NCBI RefSeq assembly: GCF_022662175.1
Contig: NZ_JAKMCR010000001.1
Coordinates: 992,001-1,056,000 of the forward strand
Direction: 5' to 3'
Length of the DNA: 64,000 nucleotides
DNA from: Aestuariivivens marinum
GTDB lineage: Bacteria > Bacteroidota > Bacteroidia > Flavobacteriales > Flavobacteriaceae
Position numbers and translations under genes: made by a program. The first letter of the stretch is position 1. Every line of letters starts with the position of its first letter. Positions 51,209-59,307 of the stretch are shown here, in pieces. A model generated the notes under the pieces. That model did not search any database, was not told the DNA's origin, and saw only the letters and a list, made by a program, of their open reading frames with translations.

Positions 51209-51634
51209 TCAATTATATATTCTAAGTGTATTGCCACTTTTCTCTACACGATAGTTACGTAAACCACACATTAGGGACCTATTGTTTAAGGGTTGACCAT
51301 TAACCAAGCTATATTCATTTTTATCATCACATCCACAAGTAGCATTTAATCCCGAATTAATAAGCACCGAACAGGAGCTTTGTGTATGGTTGGGGTCGGC
51401 AGCATCCCAGGCAAAGAAATCTGCTCCGGTGCTCGCCACAATTATTCCGCCATTACCCTGATTGGAAATATAAACCGAATTTCCTGTAAATTGTAATTGA
51501 CTGTATTCTGGTAGGCTTAGGTTGATGCTAACGTTAACACCTATATTCAAAAGAAATTTACAGTTTTCATTTTCTTGTGAACTGCTACAACTTAATATTG
51601 TTAAAAGGCCTAATAGCGAAATCAATACCTTCAT
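51209..51634 (-). CDS. Degenerate Rieske-like lipoprotein
   Basis: A 141-residue lipoprotein (lipobox ILSC). The mature part, GGIIVASTGADFFAWDAADP, then ATCGCDDKNEYSLVNGQPL and YRVEKSGNTLRIYN, follows the Rieske fold order. The metal ligands are altered: CPH is DPNH and the CPCHGS site is CGCDDK, so one histidine at least is lost. Cysteines remain (CK, CS, CGC, CG). A [2Fe-2S] cluster is doubtful. It is convergent with the receptor and divergent from greA. Confidence 0.75.
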   Translation of the reverse strand: MKVLISLLGLLTILSCSSSQENENCKFLLNIGVNVSINLSLPEYSQLQFTGNSVYISNQGNGGIIVASTGADFFAWDAADPNHTQSSCSVLINSGLNATCGCDDKNEYSLVNGQPLNNRSLMCGLRNYRVEKSGNTLRIYN

Positions 51635-51708
51635 AAAATCAATAAATTTTTAAATGTGCAATCAATAATAAAACGCAAATTACCGTAAATATTTTGTATA
51701 TTTGTATA

Positions 51709-51780
51709 CAATCTCGTGTAAGCGGGATTTTTTTATTTGCTGAACCCCTTTGCTTGTTAAAGTTTGAGTAGGTTTCAGCA
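51709..51780 (+). promoter_or_regulatory. Leader of greA with two hairpins
   Basis: A minus-7-like TATATTTG lies at 51697-51704. Downstream, ATCTCG pairs with CGGGAT and is followed by seven T (an early terminator-like hairpin), then TGCTGAACC pairs with GGTTTCAGCA at 51738-51780. Together this suggests attenuation before greA. It is a sequence pattern only and no known family was matched. Confidence 0.4.
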
Positions 51781-51807
51781 TCTTTTATTAAATAAATCAA
51801 TGAAGTT

Positions 51808-52281
51808 ATGAGTAAAGTATCGTATTACACAGCCGAAGGACTAAAAAAATTAAGAAATGAATTGAACCATCTTAAAGACGTTGAACGCCCAAAAGCATCA
51901 CAGGCCATTGCAGAAGCACGTGATAAAGGCGATTTAAGTGAAAATGCAGAATACGATGCAGCCAAAGAGGCACAAGGACTTTTGGAAATGAAAATTTCTA
52001 AATTGGAAGAAACTTTATCTAATGCCCGTTTAATTGATGAATCGCAATTAGACACTTCAAAGGTATTGGTGTTGTCTAAAGTGAAGATAAAGAACCAAAC
52101 CAATGGCATGGAAATGGTTTATACATTGGTGGCTGAAAGTGAAGCCAATTTGGCTGCGGGAAAAATATCGGTAAACTCACCTATAGGAAAAGGATTGTTA
52201 GGGAAATCAGTTGGTGATGTGGCCGAGATTCAAGTGCCCAATGGCGTTATGAAATTTGATATTTTAGAAATATCAAGATAA
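51808..52281 (+). CDS. greA: Transcription elongation factor GreA
   Basis: Rescues backtracked RNA polymerase by stimulating transcript cleavage. Of the 157 residues the N-terminal coiled coil is about 1-75, with the acidic tip EARDKGDLSENAEYDAAKEA near residue 36, followed by the FKBP-like domain (VYTLVAESEANLAAGKISV, SPIGKGLLGKSVGD). It has its own leader with two hairpins and a downstream terminator at 52309. Confidence 0.96.
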   Translation: MSKVSYYTAEGLKKLRNELNHLKDVERPKASQAIAEARDKGDLSENAEYDAAKEAQGLLEMKISKLEETLSNARLIDESQLDTSKVLVLSKVKIKNQTNGMEMVYTLVAESEANLAAGKISVNSPIGKGLLGKSVGDVAEIQVPNGVMKFDILEISR

Positions 52282-52308
52282 TAAAAGTCATTTTAAAAGA
52301 ATAATATT

Positions 52309-52359
52309 AGATTCCTAGTTTAGCTGAAAATCGATTCAGTTTTAATTAGGAATCTTTTT
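52309..52359 (+). terminator. Terminator of greA
   Basis: AGATTCCTA pairs with TAGGAATCT and encloses an inner stem CTGAA/TTCAG, followed by a T run. Confidence 0.85.
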
Positions 52360-52391
52360 ATATTTACATATCACTTAAAAATCTTTCATAT

Positions 52392-52781
52392 ATGGCTTCA
52401 ATCTTTACTAAAATCATCAAAGGTGAAATACCCTGTTATAAAATTGCCGAAACCGATCGGTTTTTTGCTTTTTTGGATATCAATCCCAATAGTAAAGGAC
52501 ATACCTTATGTGTCCCAAAAAAGGAAGTTGATAAAATATTCGATTTAGATGAAGAAACTTATAATGGATTAATGTCATTTTCCAGATATGTAGCCAAGGC
52601 CATTGAAAAAGCCATTCCCTGTAAGCGTGTCGGGATAACTGTTATTGGTTTGGAAGTGCCTCATACCCACGTGCATTTAATACCATTGCATTCCATGGAA
52701 GATGCCCAATTTATAAGCAAAAAAAAATTAACTTCAGAAGAATTTCAGGATGTAGCTAATGCCATAAAAGCACACTTATAA
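52392..52781 (+). CDS. HIT-family nucleotide-binding protein
   Basis: A 129-residue histidine-triad protein that hydrolyses nucleotide phosphoramidates or related nucleotides. It starts MASIFTKIIKGEIPCYKIAE and the triad HTHVHLIPL has H91, H93 and H95. FLDINPNSKGHTLCVPKKE is the typical nucleotide-binding region. Length is normal. It forms a unit of its own between greA and convergent genes. Confidence 0.94.
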   Translation: MASIFTKIIKGEIPCYKIAETDRFFAFLDINPNSKGHTLCVPKKEVDKIFDLDEETYNGLMSFSRYVAKAIEKAIPCKRVGITVIGLEVPHTHVHLIPLHSMEDAQFISKKKLTSEEFQDVANAIKAHL

Positions 52782-53126
52782 TTATTGATAAATTGTTAAA
52801 GAAACTATTGCGGTTAGCGTTAAAAGTAATACTGCCATTAGGATCCAAGAAACCGTCTTTAATTTAAAAGTTGTTTTTTTAGGAGTAAAGGCTTTTTTAT
52901 GATATTCGAAGACTTGTTCGATGTCGTCTGTCCATAATACGGGATAAATTGGACTATTGCAATTTTTACAGTCCAATTTATGTTTAATCTCTGAAGTAAT
53001 AGATTTATACAGTTGAGTGTCTACTATACGCTGTTTAAAACTTAAGTGTAGTCCTTCATTGCTATAACAAATTGGGCAGTTGTTTTTTAAGGCGACTTCT
53101 TTAATATGTATAAAATAACCCTGCAT
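52782..53126 (-). CDS. Small zinc-ribbon membrane protein
   Basis: A 114-residue protein with NNCPICYSNEGLHLSFKQR near residue 15 and DCKNCNSPIYPVLWTDD near 52, two C-X2-C pairs that can build a zinc ribbon. A single hydrophobic helix at about 91-112 follows. No signal peptide is present, so the ribbon should face the cytoplasm. It follows the histidine kinase gene by one base and may modulate it. Function unknown. Confidence 0.8.
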   Translation of the reverse strand: MQGYFIHIKEVALKNNCPICYSNEGLHLSFKQRIVDTQLYKSITSEIKHKLDCKNCNSPIYPVLWTDDIEQVFEYHKKAFTPKKTTFKLKTVSWILMAVLLLTLTAIVSLTIYQ

Positions 53127-53127
53127 A

Positions 53128-54288
53128 TTAAGCGCGTTTTAGGACAATCTGTATGGTAGTGCCTTTGTCAATTTCAGAATATAGTACCTTGATTTTGCCA
53201 TTATGAAAATCTTCAATAATACGTCTAGTAAGTGATAACCCCAAGCCCCAACCTCTTTTTTTTGTGGTATATCCAGGCTCAAAAATTTTCTTAAAATCCT
53301 TTTTTAAAATCCCTTTTCCTGTATCTGTCACACTTACTTTTATATTGTTTTCCAATTGTGAAATTTCTATAGTAAGCTTACCGCGGCCTTTCATGGCATC
53401 TATGGCATTCTTTACTAAGTTTTCAATAGCCCAACTAAAAAGCTCTTTGTTTAAATATACAGAAATATTGCCATCAGGGACTCTCATTTCAAAATCGATA
53501 AGATTTGAAGATCTAGCTTTTAAATAATCAAAAGAATTGGAGGTTTCTTCAATAATATCTGCTATTTCAAGTTTTGGAACCGACCCTATTTTACTAAAAC
53601 GTTCTGTAATTGTTTTTAAGCGATCGACATCCTTTTCAATTTCAGCAATGTAATTGGGGTCAACCTGTTCGGTTTTCAAAATCTCGGTCCAACCAATTAA
53701 AGAGGATAAGGGGGTGCCTATTTGGTGTGCTGTTTCCTTGGCCATGCCAGACCATAGCTTGTTTTGACTAGCATTTTTATTACTGCTATAAAAGAGAAAA
53801 ATAACGGTTCCGAATAATACAATAATAAGTATTAATGCAGAAGGATAATATTTTAGTTTGTTTAAAAGTGGTGAGTTGCCGTAATAAAGGGTAGTTGATT
53901 CAGAATTTTCTATATTAATTTCAATAGGGGAGTTTTCTTTTTCTAACTTTAATTTTGTTTTCTCAAAATATTTAGGATTTAGTAGCTTTAAGCTGTCAAG
54001 GTTCCTGAAAGTTCTTATTTGGTTATTATTGTCAACTAATAGCATTGGGGCGGTAACAGTAGAGTCTATAATAATAAATTCAGCCAACTTGTTGGTTTTA
54101 TTTACATTGTATAGGTCTTTTGCGATCTCTTTATAAGCAAAGGTCCAAGTTTCCATTTTAATACGTTGGTCTTGCTTAAAGTTCTGAAAAAACATATAGG
54201 TATTCCAAAGAATAAGTGACACTAAAAAAAACGAAATGACAATAATTAGCCAACGAAATGTATTTCTATATTCGGTAAAAAGCATCAA
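53128..54288 (-). CDS. Sensor histidine kinase
   Basis: A 386-residue membrane kinase. Two helices (about 13-34 and 149-168) bracket a small periplasmic sensor region (35-148) with no domain I recognise. The phospho-acceptor is H188 in KETAHQIGTPLSSLIGW. N box NLVKNAIDAMKGRG, G1 DTGKGILKKD and G2 GWGLGLSLT follow. There is no HAMP domain evident and no response-regulator gene nearby, so it is an orphan here. The stop is adjacent to the zinc-ribbon gene. Confidence 0.93.
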   Translation of the reverse strand: MMLFTEYRNTFRWLIIVISFFLVSLILWNTYMFFQNFKQDQRIKMETWTFAYKEIAKDLYNVNKTNKLAEFIIIDSTVTAPMLLVDNNNQIRTFRNLDSLKLLNPKYFEKTKLKLEKENSPIEINIENSESTTLYYGNSPLLNKLKYYPSALILIIVLFGTVIFLFYSSNKNASQNKLWSGMAKETAHQIGTPLSSLIGWTEILKTEQVDPNYIAEIEKDVDRLKTITERFSKIGSVPKLEIADIIEETSNSFDYLKARSSNLIDFEMRVPDGNISVYLNKELFSWAIENLVKNAIDAMKGRGKLTIEISQLENNIKVSVTDTGKGILKKDFKKIFEPGYTTKKRGWGLGLSLTRRIIEDFHNGKIKVLYSEIDKGTTIQIVLKRA

Positions 54289-54378
54289 TAATAATTTAAT
54301 ACGTAATATAATGCAAATCTGTTAATATTATTGTGCAAGTTGTTAGTAAATCTGTTTTTAGTTGAATGGGAGATTGGT

Positions 54379-54386
54379 TACTTTTG
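54379..54386 (+). promoter_or_regulatory. Minus-7 box for the flavin reductase gene
   Basis: TACTTTTG matches TAnnTTTG, 17 bases before the TTG start codon at 54403. It supports the non-ATG start by leaving about ten bases of leader. Confidence 0.4.
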
Positions 54387-54402
54387 TTGAAATTCAAAAC
54401 GA

Positions 54403-55275
54403 TTGACAACAACTTTCGATCCAAAACTATTAGAAACCAGTACATTGCAAAGTTACTTGCAATCTGCTGTAGCCCCTAGGCCTATTGCCTTTGCTAGTAC
54501 AGTTGATTTAGAAGGTAATCCTAATTTGTCTCCTTTTAGTTTTTTTAATGTATTTAGTGCTAACCCACCAATTATGGTGTTTTCGCCCTCACGTCGTGTA
54601 AGGGATAATACGGTAAAGCACACTTTGTTAAACATTGAAGATACGAATGAAGTAGTTATAAATGTGGTAAATTATAATATTGTCTACCAAATGTCCTTAA
54701 GTAGTACAGAGTATGGTAAAGGAATAAATGAATTTAAAAAGGCAGGATTAACGATGTTAAAGTCAGATGTTGTTAAACCTTATAGAGTAGCCGAATCCCC
54801 CGTGCAGTTTGAATGTAAAGTAAACGATATTATTAAATTAGGAAAGCAAGGTGGTGCCGGAAACTTAATTATATGTGAGGTAGTCAAGTTCCATATTCAT
54901 AATAATGTGCTAAATGAAGATATTAGCATTAATCAAGAAAAATTAGATTTAGTAGCTAGAGCTGGAGGAAGTTATTACAGTAGGTTGAAAAATGGTTTTT
55001 TTGAAATACCAAAACCACTTAAAACTTTGGGAATTGGGGTCGATAATTTACCAGATGTAATTAGAAAAAGTAGTGTTTTAACAGGAAACAATTTGGGTAT
55101 GTTGGCCAATGTTGAAAGCTTGCCAACAAAGGCTGATGTTGAAGCTTTTATTGAGGGTAAACTAAGTCGTTATCCAAACTTTAAAACGATTACTTTAGAA
55201 GAGAAACATCAATTGGCACAAAACTATTTAAGTTATGGTGATGTAGAAAGCGCTTGGTACATATTGTTGAGTTGA
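54403..55275 (+). CDS. Flavin reductase-like FMN-binding protein
   Basis: A 290-residue protein read from a TTG start at 54403. Residues about 15-190 show the flavin reductase/FMN-binding split barrel: SAVAPRPIAFASTVDLEGNP, SPFSFFNVFSANPPIMVFSP and EFKKAGLTMLKSDVVKPYRV, then VQFECKVNDIIKLG. The C-terminal helical part (about 195-290) is typical of the long Bacteroidota form. It uses NAD(P)H to reduce flavin or a small substrate. Its partner oxygenase is not here. Confidence 0.9.
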   Translation: MTTTFDPKLLETSTLQSYLQSAVAPRPIAFASTVDLEGNPNLSPFSFFNVFSANPPIMVFSPSRRVRDNTVKHTLLNIEDTNEVVINVVNYNIVYQMSLSSTEYGKGINEFKKAGLTMLKSDVVKPYRVAESPVQFECKVNDIIKLGKQGGAGNLIICEVVKFHIHNNVLNEDISINQEKLDLVARAGGSYYSRLKNGFFEIPKPLKTLGIGVDNLPDVIRKSSVLTGNNLGMLANVESLPTKADVEAFIEGKLSRYPNFKTITLEEKHQLAQNYLSYGDVESAWYILLS

Positions 55276-55308
55276 AAATAAGTAAATAACATATATAATT
55301 TATAACTA

Positions 55309-55686
55309 ATGGAAGTTCAAGGAAGAATTAAAATGATTGGCGAGACCCAAACGTTTGGTGCTAATGGATTTAGAAAAAGGGAAATAGTAGTAACTACTGA
55401 AGAGCAGTACCCTCAGCATATTTTGGTGGAGTTTGTGCAGGACAAAACGGATTTGTTAAGCAACTATCAAGTTGGGCAACAGGTAAGAATCAATATTAAT
55501 TTACGTGGCAGGGAATGGGTGAACCCACAAGGGGAAACCAAATATTTTAATTCCATTCAAGGATGGCGTATAGAAGCTTTGCAGCAAGAATCAATGGGGG
55601 ATAATTTACCGCCCGTACCACCGGCAGATGCCTTTGAACCTGCTGAAGATTTAAACGATGACGACCATGATGATCTACCTTTTTAA
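55309..55686 (+). CDS. DUF3127 OB-fold-like protein with SSB-type acidic tail
   Basis: A 125-residue protein: MEVQGRIKMIGETQTFGANG, FRKREIVVTTEEQYPQHILV, QVRININLRGREWVNPQGET, then FNSIQGWRIE. The strands fit an OB-like fold. A Pro/Ala/Glu linker (about 95-112) leads to DDHDDLPF, near-identical to the SSB tail DEDDDLPF at 34.6 kb; the last 18 bases are identical. It could bind single strands and use the SSB partner-binding tip. It follows the flavin reductase gene by 33 bases. Confidence 0.85.
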   Translation: MEVQGRIKMIGETQTFGANGFRKREIVVTTEEQYPQHILVEFVQDKTDLLSNYQVGQQVRININLRGREWVNPQGETKYFNSIQGWRIEALQQESMGDNLPPVPPADAFEPAEDLNDDDHDDLPF

Positions 55687-55730
55687 ATGTTTTTCATCTT
55701 GAATCAAAACCAAAATCACATTATAATTAT

Positions 55731-55763
55731 AAAACCTTTCAGAATTGTTTGGAAGGTTTTTTT
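55731..55763 (+). terminator. Terminator after the DUF3127 gene
   Basis: AAAACCTTTC and GGAAGGTTTT flank a ten-base loop and end in a T run, 45 bases after the stop. Confidence 0.8.
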
Positions 55764-55774
55764 AATTTAATGCA

Positions 55775-56398
55775 ATGTATTTCTTAACAGAAAAGCTATG
55801 GTTTCCTTCAGTTGATAAGGCAACGCCTGAAGGCTTGTTAGCTGTTGGGGGTGATTTATCTGCAGAACGTCTATTGTTAGCCTATAAATTGGGGATATTC
55901 CCTTGGTTTGAAATTGGAGAACCTATACTGTGGTGGTCACCAGACCCAAGGTTTGTTTTATTTCCAGAAAAACTAAAAGTCTCAAAAAGTATGAAACAGG
56001 TATTGAGAAATACCAACTATAAAGTTACGGTTAACAAAGCATTTAAGGAAGTAATTACTAGATGTGCTGTGATAAGGCGAAACGGACAAACAGGGACTTG
56101 GATAACAGAAGACATGATTGAGGCTTATGTAAAACTTCAGGAATTGAATTATGCCAAGTCAGTTGAGGTATGGCAAGACAATACCTTGGTGGGTGGTTTT
56201 TACGGTGTCGATTTAAACAATGGAGTATTTTGTGGAGAGAGTATGTTTTCTACAGTAAGTAATGCGAGTAAAATAGGATTTATTACTTTTTTACAACACA
56301 CCAATTATAAACTTATAGATTGTCAAGTGTATACCAATCATCTCAAAAATCTTGGAGCTGAGGAAATTTCAAGGGATATTTTTTTAAGGTATTTCTAG
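55775..56398 (+). CDS. aat: Leucyl/phenylalanyl-tRNA--protein transferase
   Basis: Adds Leu or Phe to N-termini, marking proteins for ClpAP degradation. The 207 residues have FPSVDKATPEGLLAVGGDLS, LGIFPWFEIGEPILWWSPDP near residue 51, RRNGQTGTWITEDMIEAY near 110, VGGFYGVDLNNGVFCGESMF near 150 and QVYTNHLKNLGAEEISR at the end. All are typical. A terminator lies just upstream, so it has its own unit. Confidence 0.96.
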   Translation: MYFLTEKLWFPSVDKATPEGLLAVGGDLSAERLLLAYKLGIFPWFEIGEPILWWSPDPRFVLFPEKLKVSKSMKQVLRNTNYKVTVNKAFKEVITRCAVIRRNGQTGTWITEDMIEAYVKLQELNYAKSVEVWQDNTLVGGFYGVDLNNGVFCGESMFSTVSNASKIGFITFLQHTNYKLIDCQVYTNHLKNLGAEEISRDIFLRYF

Positions 56399-56571
56399 CG
56401 CATAAGCATTAATACGAATTATTATTGTGTTAAATTTGGATACTATTTTTTAAAATAATTTTTTAGACTTTTTAGGATCATTTAATATTCATTAAAAGAA
56501 ATTTCAAATAGAACCGTGTGCACATCTCATAAATATTCTAATAAAAATTAAAACAAAGCTATGCCATAGTC

Positions 56572-57138
56572 TTATACTTCCTCGAATCTAAAACAACCAA
56601 TTTCATGATCGTTTACCATACCAGTAGCCTGCATATGGGCATAAACCACAGTAGATCCTACAAACTTAAATCCACGGTTTTTTAAATCTTTGCTAATTGT
56701 ATCACTTAAAGGTGTATTAGCTGGTGCATCTTTATAGGTTTTTAATTTATTCTTAATCGGTATACCGTCAACAAAACCCCAGATGTACTTGCTAAAACTT
56801 CCAAATTCTTTTTGAACCTTTATAAACGCTTGAGCATTTGTAACAGCAGCCTTTACTTTTAATGTATTTCTTATAATACCGCTATCTTGTAATAGACTGT
56901 CAATTTTGGGTTGTTTATAACTGGCTATTTTTATATAGTCAAATCCATCAAATGCTTTTCTAAAATTGTCCCGTTTACGTAAAACAGTAATCCAGCTTAG
57001 CCCTGCCTGAAAGGTTTCTAAGGTCAAAAATTCAAATAATGTGGCATCATCATAAACGGGGACTCCCCATTCATTATCATGATAGGCTTCATATAATGGG
57101 TCTCCAACACACCAGCCGCATTTGTGTTTTGTACTCAT
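56572..57138 (-). CDS. tag: DNA-3-methyladenine glycosylase I
   Basis: Removes 3-methyladenine from alkylated DNA. The 188-residue protein starts KHKCGWCVGDPLYEAYHDNE with the zinc-binding Cys and His. WGVPVYDDATLFEFLTLETFQ, AGLSWITVLRKRDNFR with the catalytic Glu region and MVNDHEIGCFRFEE with zinc His/Cys complete the family. Length is normal. The 173-base gap after aat is AT-rich and contains no other feature I can support. Confidence 0.95.
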   Translation of the reverse strand: MSTKHKCGWCVGDPLYEAYHDNEWGVPVYDDATLFEFLTLETFQAGLSWITVLRKRDNFRKAFDGFDYIKIASYKQPKIDSLLQDSGIIRNTLKVKAAVTNAQAFIKVQKEFGSFSKYIWGFVDGIPIKNKLKTYKDAPANTPLSDTISKDLKNRGFKFVGSTVVYAHMQATGMVNDHEIGCFRFEEV

Positions 57139-57230
57139 GAGACTTGTTATTTTAAAGGTTAAAGCATGACAAAAGTCATCTTATAAGTAAGGGCAAGATA
57201 TTAATTTTGTTCGTATTAATTTGAGAAAAT

Positions 57231-57848
57231 ATGAATGCAGTATTAGCAAATAGCCTTGAAAAAAGTATGTCTTATGCTGAATATAGTGAGCTAGTAGCTC
57301 AATTAGCACAAGATAATTCTACATCTGGAGATCTTAAAACCGAAGCCAATATAAATTTCACCAAATTAAATAATAGGCGAATGAAACGTTGGGATAAGAC
57401 CATTAAGCTATCAAGAGAGGCTTTAAAACGCATTCGTGCTTTTAAGGAAAAAGTCACTTGGTTGGTAATAAGTGAAAGTTGGTGCGGTGATTCTGCTCAT
57501 ATTACTCCAGTTTTAAATAAATTAGCTGAAAGCAATGACAATATTAATTTGAGGTTAGTACTGAGGGATGAGCACCCAGAACTAATGGATGCATTCCTTA
57601 CCTTTGGAGCAAGATCTATTCCTAAAGTTATTATGATTGAAGATGCTTCTGGAGAAGTAATAAATACCTATGGCCCTAGACCAAGCGAAGCAACCTATTA
57701 TGTTAATCGATTTAAAGCTATGCATGGTACCTTAACCCCAGAGTTTAAGGAAGATTTACAGCATTGGTATAACGATAACAAAGGGCAAAATATAATTGAC
57801 GATTTAACCGAAAAGCTTTGTGAATTAGCACCTAGTGTTTGCCAATAA
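57231..57848 (+). CDS. Thioredoxin-family protein with W-C-G-D-S site
   Basis: A 205-residue cytoplasmic thioredoxin-fold protein. The active site is SWCGDSAHITP (C85) with only one cysteine, so it is not a classical CXXC oxidoreductase. ARSIPKVIMI near residue 131 holds the cis-Pro loop. C-terminal helices follow and the end is ELAPSVCQ. It belongs to the family annotated thioredoxin-like in Bacteroidota; a role with low-molecular-weight thiols is plausible but unproven. A TAATTTTG box is at 57202-57209. The last 17 bases overlap the convergent gene. Confidence 0.88.
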   Translation: MNAVLANSLEKSMSYAEYSELVAQLAQDNSTSGDLKTEANINFTKLNNRRMKRWDKTIKLSREALKRIRAFKEKVTWLVISESWCGDSAHITPVLNKLAESNDNINLRLVLRDEHPELMDAFLTFGARSIPKVIMIEDASGEVINTYGPRPSEATYYVNRFKAMHGTLTPEFKEDLQHWYNDNKGQNIIDDLTEKLCELAPSVCQ

Positions 57849-58548
57849 AGTAAAAGGTTATCGATCCAATTTGCGATACTTTGTTTGGGTCGGCACTAAA
57901 AAGGGATTGTTTGGCGTATTCCAAGGCATGTTCTTTTAAACATTCGTTAGATGAGTTGGAGCTAGTATTAATATAGGCATCTATAACCTTTCCTTGAGAA
58001 TTAACCGTAATATTTACTACAATTTTACCATCTACTTCACAAAGGTAAACAGGAATTGGAATGTAAACTTTGTTACGATCTTTTAATGAAAAACTAATGG
58101 TGCTTTTCGCGTTATTGCCATCATCTTTTTGTTGCTCTAAAAGGTCTTTTACTTTACTGAATTTTGAAAGTTCCTCGTCTTTTAACTTTGCGTCTTCTGT
58201 ATCTTCATAACTTTTTGCAGCTGTATTGGGACCGTCAAAATTACTGCTTTGTTTGGGCACATAATCTTCGGGAGGAGCAATAGGTTTATAGGCCTGAGCA
58301 AACTGTTTACTTTGTTGGGTTTCGTTAAAAGCCTGATTGGTCTCAGCCTTTGAAGCGTTTAATCGTTCCAAGGCTTCTAAAATCTTAATTTCCTCTTCGG
58401 TGAGCTCTTCTTCGGGTTCAACCATATAATAACTCTCAGAAATAAATTCACTCTGTTTTTTTAGACTGAAATTAAATACTGAAAGGACAACGGTTCCCGA
58501 AATAAGGAACGTGATAAGTAGGGCTTTATGTTGATCTGTTAGGTGCAA
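57832..58548 (-). CDS. TonB-like C-terminal domain protein
   Basis: A 238-residue protein with one membrane helix near the N-terminus (about 9-28), an acidic spacer (EPEEELTEEEIKILEALERL), a low-complexity middle and a C-terminal domain about 155-235. The latter contains YLCEVDGKIVVNITVNSQGK and VIDAYINTSSN, resembling the TonB energy-transducer end. The TonB-box binding features are not certain. It is the last gene of the ftsX/DUF3098/uppP/truB order. An envelope-spanning transducer is the best guess. Confidence 0.8.
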   Translation of the reverse strand: MHLTDQHKALLITFLISGTVVLSVFNFSLKKQSEFISESYYMVEPEEELTEEEIKILEALERLNASKAETNQAFNETQQSKQFAQAYKPIAPPEDYVPKQSSNFDGPNTAAKSYEDTEDAKLKDEELSKFSKVKDLLEQQKDDGNNAKSTISFSLKDRNKVYIPIPVYLCEVDGKIVVNITVNSQGKVIDAYINTSSNSSNECLKEHALEYAKQSLFSADPNKVSQIGSITFYFIGKH

Positions 58549-58601
58549 ATCGTGATAAATTTATAGCATTTGGTAAAACAATATACGTAAAAATATGCAA
58601 T

Positions 58602-59294
58602 CTAGCTCTTTAAGCTGTTTATAAAGCCGTCAATTGAGGTAGCGTCAGCAATATTAAAATCACCTATTTTCGTGCGTCGTAATGCCGATAAATGTGCCCC
58701 AGATTGCAAGGCTTTACCAAAATCGTTAGCTAAGGAACGAATATATGTACCTTTACTGCACACAACTCTAAAATCGGCTTGCATACCGGTAATTTTAGTG
58801 ATTTCAAAAGCTGAAATGCTAACTGTACGCGGTTTGATATTTACACTTTCTCCAGCTCTAGCAAATTCATACAAGCGCTTGCCGTCTTTTTTAATGGCCG
58901 AAAACACAGGCGGCAATTGTTGGATATCTCCAATAAATTGTTCTGTTGTTTTATGGATTAATGTTTCAGTGATGTGCTCGGTGGGAAATGTGTTGTCGAT
59001 TTCGGTTTCTAAATCGAAAGAAGGGGTTGTACTCCCAAGCGTAATGGTTCCAGTATATTCCTTGGTCTGGGCTTGGAATGTGTCAATTTGTTTTGTCATT
59101 TTACCCGTGCAGATTACCAAAAGCCCTGTGGCCAATGGGTCTAAAGTTCCAGCATGACCTACCTTTATTTTCTTTATTTTAAAGGCACGCCTAATTTCCC
59201 AACGCAGTTTGTTAACCACTTGAAACGAGGTCCAATTAAGAGGCTTGTCGATAAGCAATACTTGTCCTGAAAGGTAATCGTCTTTACTGAGCAT
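58602..59294 (-). CDS. truB: tRNA pseudouridine-55 synthase TruB
   Basis: Makes pseudouridine 55 in the T-loop of tRNAs. Of the 230 residues, VGHAGTLDPLATGLLVICTG near residue 46 contains the catalytic Asp; LIDKPLNWTSFQVVNKLR, PPVFSAIKKDGKRLYEFAR near 132 and CSKGTYIRSLANDFG near 180 are the other motifs. It is 13 bases downstream of uppP. No PUA domain is seen, as in other short TruB forms. Confidence 0.95.
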   Translation of the reverse strand: MLSKDDYLSGQVLLIDKPLNWTSFQVVNKLRWEIRRAFKIKKIKVGHAGTLDPLATGLLVICTGKMTKQIDTFQAQTKEYTGTITLGSTTPSFDLETEIDNTFPTEHITETLIHKTTEQFIGDIQQLPPVFSAIKKDGKRLYEFARAGESVNIKPRTVSISAFEITKITGMQADFRVVCSKGTYIRSLANDFGKALQSGAHLSALRRTKIGDFNIADATSIDGFINSLKS

Positions 59295-59307
59295 AGTGGT
59301 GAGGTGT

